Assembly: GCF_000169455.1 (NCBI RefSeq)
Contig: NZ_AAYC01000003.1
Location: 186,001 to 250,000, forward strand
Direction: 5' to 3'
Origin: Roseobacter sp. SK209-2-6
GTDB taxonomy: Bacteria; Pseudomonadota; Alphaproteobacteria; Rhodobacterales; Rhodobacteraceae
Length of the DNA stretch: 64,000 bases
In this document: positions 62,631-64,000 of the stretch, one piece after another
How positions within the stretch are numbered: the stretch's first letter is position 1
How the letters are laid out: each line of letters opens with the position of its first letter
Notes under the pieces: generated by a model
What the model saw: only the letters and a program-made list of their open reading frames with translations
What the model was told of the DNA's origin: nothing
The model's database searches: none
Translations under genes and position numbers: made by a program

Positions 62631-63011
62631 TCAGTCCTTTCGCGGAACATATGAGAACACTTTTGCAACGATACGCCATTCGGCGCCGTTGCGTACAAGG
62701 GTAAGCAGGTCATAGAAATCCCGCCCCATCATCGTCATCCGGGCGCTGACACGGGCCAGCCTGTCGCTGACAAAAGCAATCTCCAGAATTTCCTCCTCGC
62801 GCGGATCGCCGCGCTTGGCTGGCGGCTCGCGCCCGTCCACGCGGCTCATGTAGGTCTCGAGATCCAGATACAACTCATCTCCATCAGTGGCGCAGACATA
62901 GGCGAGCTGCGGATGGAAGACCTCGCGCAGCACGGTGCTGTCAGCCTGGTGGAGACCTTCGAAATAGGTTTCCACCAGATTTCCGACCTGTTTGTGATCG
63001 TTGGGTGTCAT
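62631..63011 (-). CDS. NTF2-like (SnoaL-type) small protein
   Basis: The 126-residue frame from ATG 63011 is an NTF2-like alpha+beta fold: VGNLVETYFEGLHQADSTVL, REVFHPQLAYVC, ARVSARMTMMGRDFYDLLTL and EWRIVAKVFSYVPR are typical. It overlaps the GST stop by ATGA; a longer frame to 63185 is antisense-like. NTF2-like proteins bind or isomerise small organic acids; the specific role is unknown. Confidence 0.75.
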   Translation of the reverse strand: MTPNDHKQVGNLVETYFEGLHQADSTVLREVFHPQLAYVCATDGDELYLDLETYMSRVDGREPPAKRGDPREEEILEIAFVSDRLARVSARMTMMGRDFYDLLTLVRNGAEWRIVAKVFSYVPRKD

Positions 63012-63619
63012 TGGATCAGCCCCTCTGCGCGCATTGCAGCCTGAGCGGACGGACGAGAGGCTGTGCGGGTAACAAAGGCGACCAGATTGGGCCAGCGGGC
63101 CAGGTCGATGCCGGTGAAATTCGCCCAGTTCGAAACCACGAACAGATAGGCATCCGCCACCGAGAACTGGCCCGCAACCAGCCATTCGCGGCCATCCGCC
63201 AACTGCGCCTCGATCAGATCAAACTTGCCCGCAACAGCGGTGCGCGCTTCGTCTTTGCCAGCCTCGGACGTGCCGTCGCGGAATAGCGGGCCAAAAGCCT
63301 TGTGCAACTCGGTCCCGATCCAGTTTAGCTGTTCCTGCATCCGCGCACGGGCCAAAGTGCCAACCTTTGGCGCCAATCCGGCCTCGGGGTGGCTGTCTGC
63401 GATGTACTGCAGAATGGCCGGCCCTTCGGTCAAGATGCTGCCGTCGTCCAATCCCAGAGCCGGAACATAGCCCTTGGGGTTGATCGCGTGGTAGTCCGCG
63501 CCGGTTTCGGTCCGGCCTACCGCGGTATCGACAGCTTCGATTTCAAAGGCGCGGCCGGTTTCATGCAGGGCAATATGGCTGGCCATTGGGCAGGCACCAG
63601 GTTTGTAGTAGAGTTTCAT
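63008..63619 (-). CDS. Glutathione S-transferase, beta-class-like
   Basis: The 203-residue protein begins MKLYYKPGACPMASHIALHE with Cys10, the catalytic residue of beta-class GSTs, then INPKGYVPALGLDDGSILTEGPAILQYIAD and a C-domain VAGQFSVADAYLFVVSNWAN. First gene of the leftward operon and divergent from a LysR gene, so it probably responds to the LysR effector. Confidence 0.88.
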   Translation of the reverse strand: MKLYYKPGACPMASHIALHETGRAFEIEAVDTAVGRTETGADYHAINPKGYVPALGLDDGSILTEGPAILQYIADSHPEAGLAPKVGTLARARMQEQLNWIGTELHKAFGPLFRDGTSEAGKDEARTAVAGKFDLIEAQLADGREWLVAGQFSVADAYLFVVSNWANFTGIDLARWPNLVAFVTRTASRPSAQAAMRAEGLIQ

Positions 63620-63727
63620 GACAGTCTCCTGTGTTTGTAGCGCCCCCTGAATACCGTCTAAAATGATCTATTGATAATATCATGTTTTCATCATTATGAT
63701 TAAGAAAACAGATTATGTTGAAAACCA

Positions 63728-64000
63728 ATGAAACACGACCAACTCCTTGCCATGGAGGCAATTGTCTCAACTGGCACCTTCCGCGGCGCGGCGGAGCGGC
63801 TGCACAAATCGCAGTCCGCTGTCAGCCACACAATCCGCCAGTTGGAAGAAGAACTGGAGCTGGAATTGTTCAGCCGCGAGGCCTACCGCCCCGCGCTCAC
63901 CCCGGCAGGTGAAATTTTCTATCGCGAGGCATCGCGGGTGCTGCGGCAGATGCAGGGGCTGAGATCCATCGCGGCCCGGCTGCGCGCCCGCGAAGAACCG
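63728..64000 (+). CDS. LysR-family regulator, cut by window end
   Basis: Starts MKHDQLLAMEAIVSTGTFRG and carries a complete winged HTH (AAERLHKSQSAVSHTIRQLE, EELELELFSREAYRPALTPAG). The frame stays open to base 64000, so the effector domain is outside the window. It is divergent from the GST operon, 108 bp apart, and is the expected regulator of it. Confidence 0.88.
   Translation, partial: MKHDQLLAMEAIVSTGTFRGAAERLHKSQSAVSHTIRQLEEELELELFSREAYRPALTPAGEIFYREASRVLRQMQGLRSIAARLRAREEP

Overview
This is a 64 kb stretch of an alphaproteobacterial chromosome, most likely a roseobacter-type Rhodobacteraceae. This is inferred from protein style (Pol IV with an N-terminal zinc ribbon, phage genes of Rhodobacterales type, a lysine-saccharopine pair, NCS1 and FbpAB transporters, short ATGA-overlapped operons) and from GC-rich codon use. 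No rRNA genes and no CRISPR array were seen.

Left part (1-11019): an integrative, prophage-like element inserted next to a tRNA-Pro(CGG) gene. A tyrosine recombinase and an excisionase-like HTH gene lie against the tRNA 3' end. A leftward operon carries HTH proteins, a replication-type protein, MazG, GapR/DUF2312, DUF1064, a damaged methyltransferase and a NusG-like antiterminator. Divergent HTH genes at 5935-6597 are separated by TTGCGA-N3-TCGCAA operators, and the same operators recur before the rightward operon at 8489. An A/T-rich accessory pair (XRE regulator and GNAT-like acyltransferase) sits convergently between them. Structural phage genes and the second attachment site are not in the window.

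Core region (11020-26600): tRNA-Pro, leuB, a LysR/SDR divergent pair, a secreted EEP-fold protein, a membrane protein, a ThDP enzyme, clpB (with a candidate sigma-32 promoter), pyrF, a candidate small RNA, NUDIX, dinB, a MliC-like lysozyme inhibitor, N-formylglutamate amidohydrolase, tRNA-Val(GAC) and rpmJ.

Iron and metal block (26700-32200): an fbpA-type ferric-iron binding protein behind a good match to the iron box of Rhodobacteraceae, a GNAT protein, a GDCCVxC Cys-rich mini-protein, a COG0523/CobW GTPase, the FbpB permease in the opposite orientation and a 2OG-Fe(II) dioxygenase.

Transport operon (32311-41497, leftward): acyl-CoA synthetase, livG, livH, a two-TM mini-protein, livM, livJ, livF and a PaaK-like ligase. 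This looks like a carboxylic-acid uptake and CoA-activation unit, although the substrate is unknown.

Region 41753-52909: a secreted caspase-like/SEL1/peptidoglycan-binding protein with 14 perfect AACACG repeats, a hybrid PAS kinase with an OmpR-type regulator, MAPEG, WGR, an M20 carbamoylase-type hydrolase, a histidine phosphatase, GST, and an operon of saccharopine dehydrogenases (Lys1-like, Lys9-like) with a SemiSWEET gene between them.

Right part (52910-64000): a second accessory zone. It holds a decayed IS110-family transposase, a serine recombinase that lacks key arginines, two NCS1 permeases, a cold-shock gene fused to an IS91-type transposase remnant and an integrase C-terminal remnant. 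After these come a TetR/oxidoreductase pair and a four-gene redox/detoxification operon (GST, NTF2-like, tautomerase, nitronate monooxygenase-like) divergent from a LysR gene cut by the window end.
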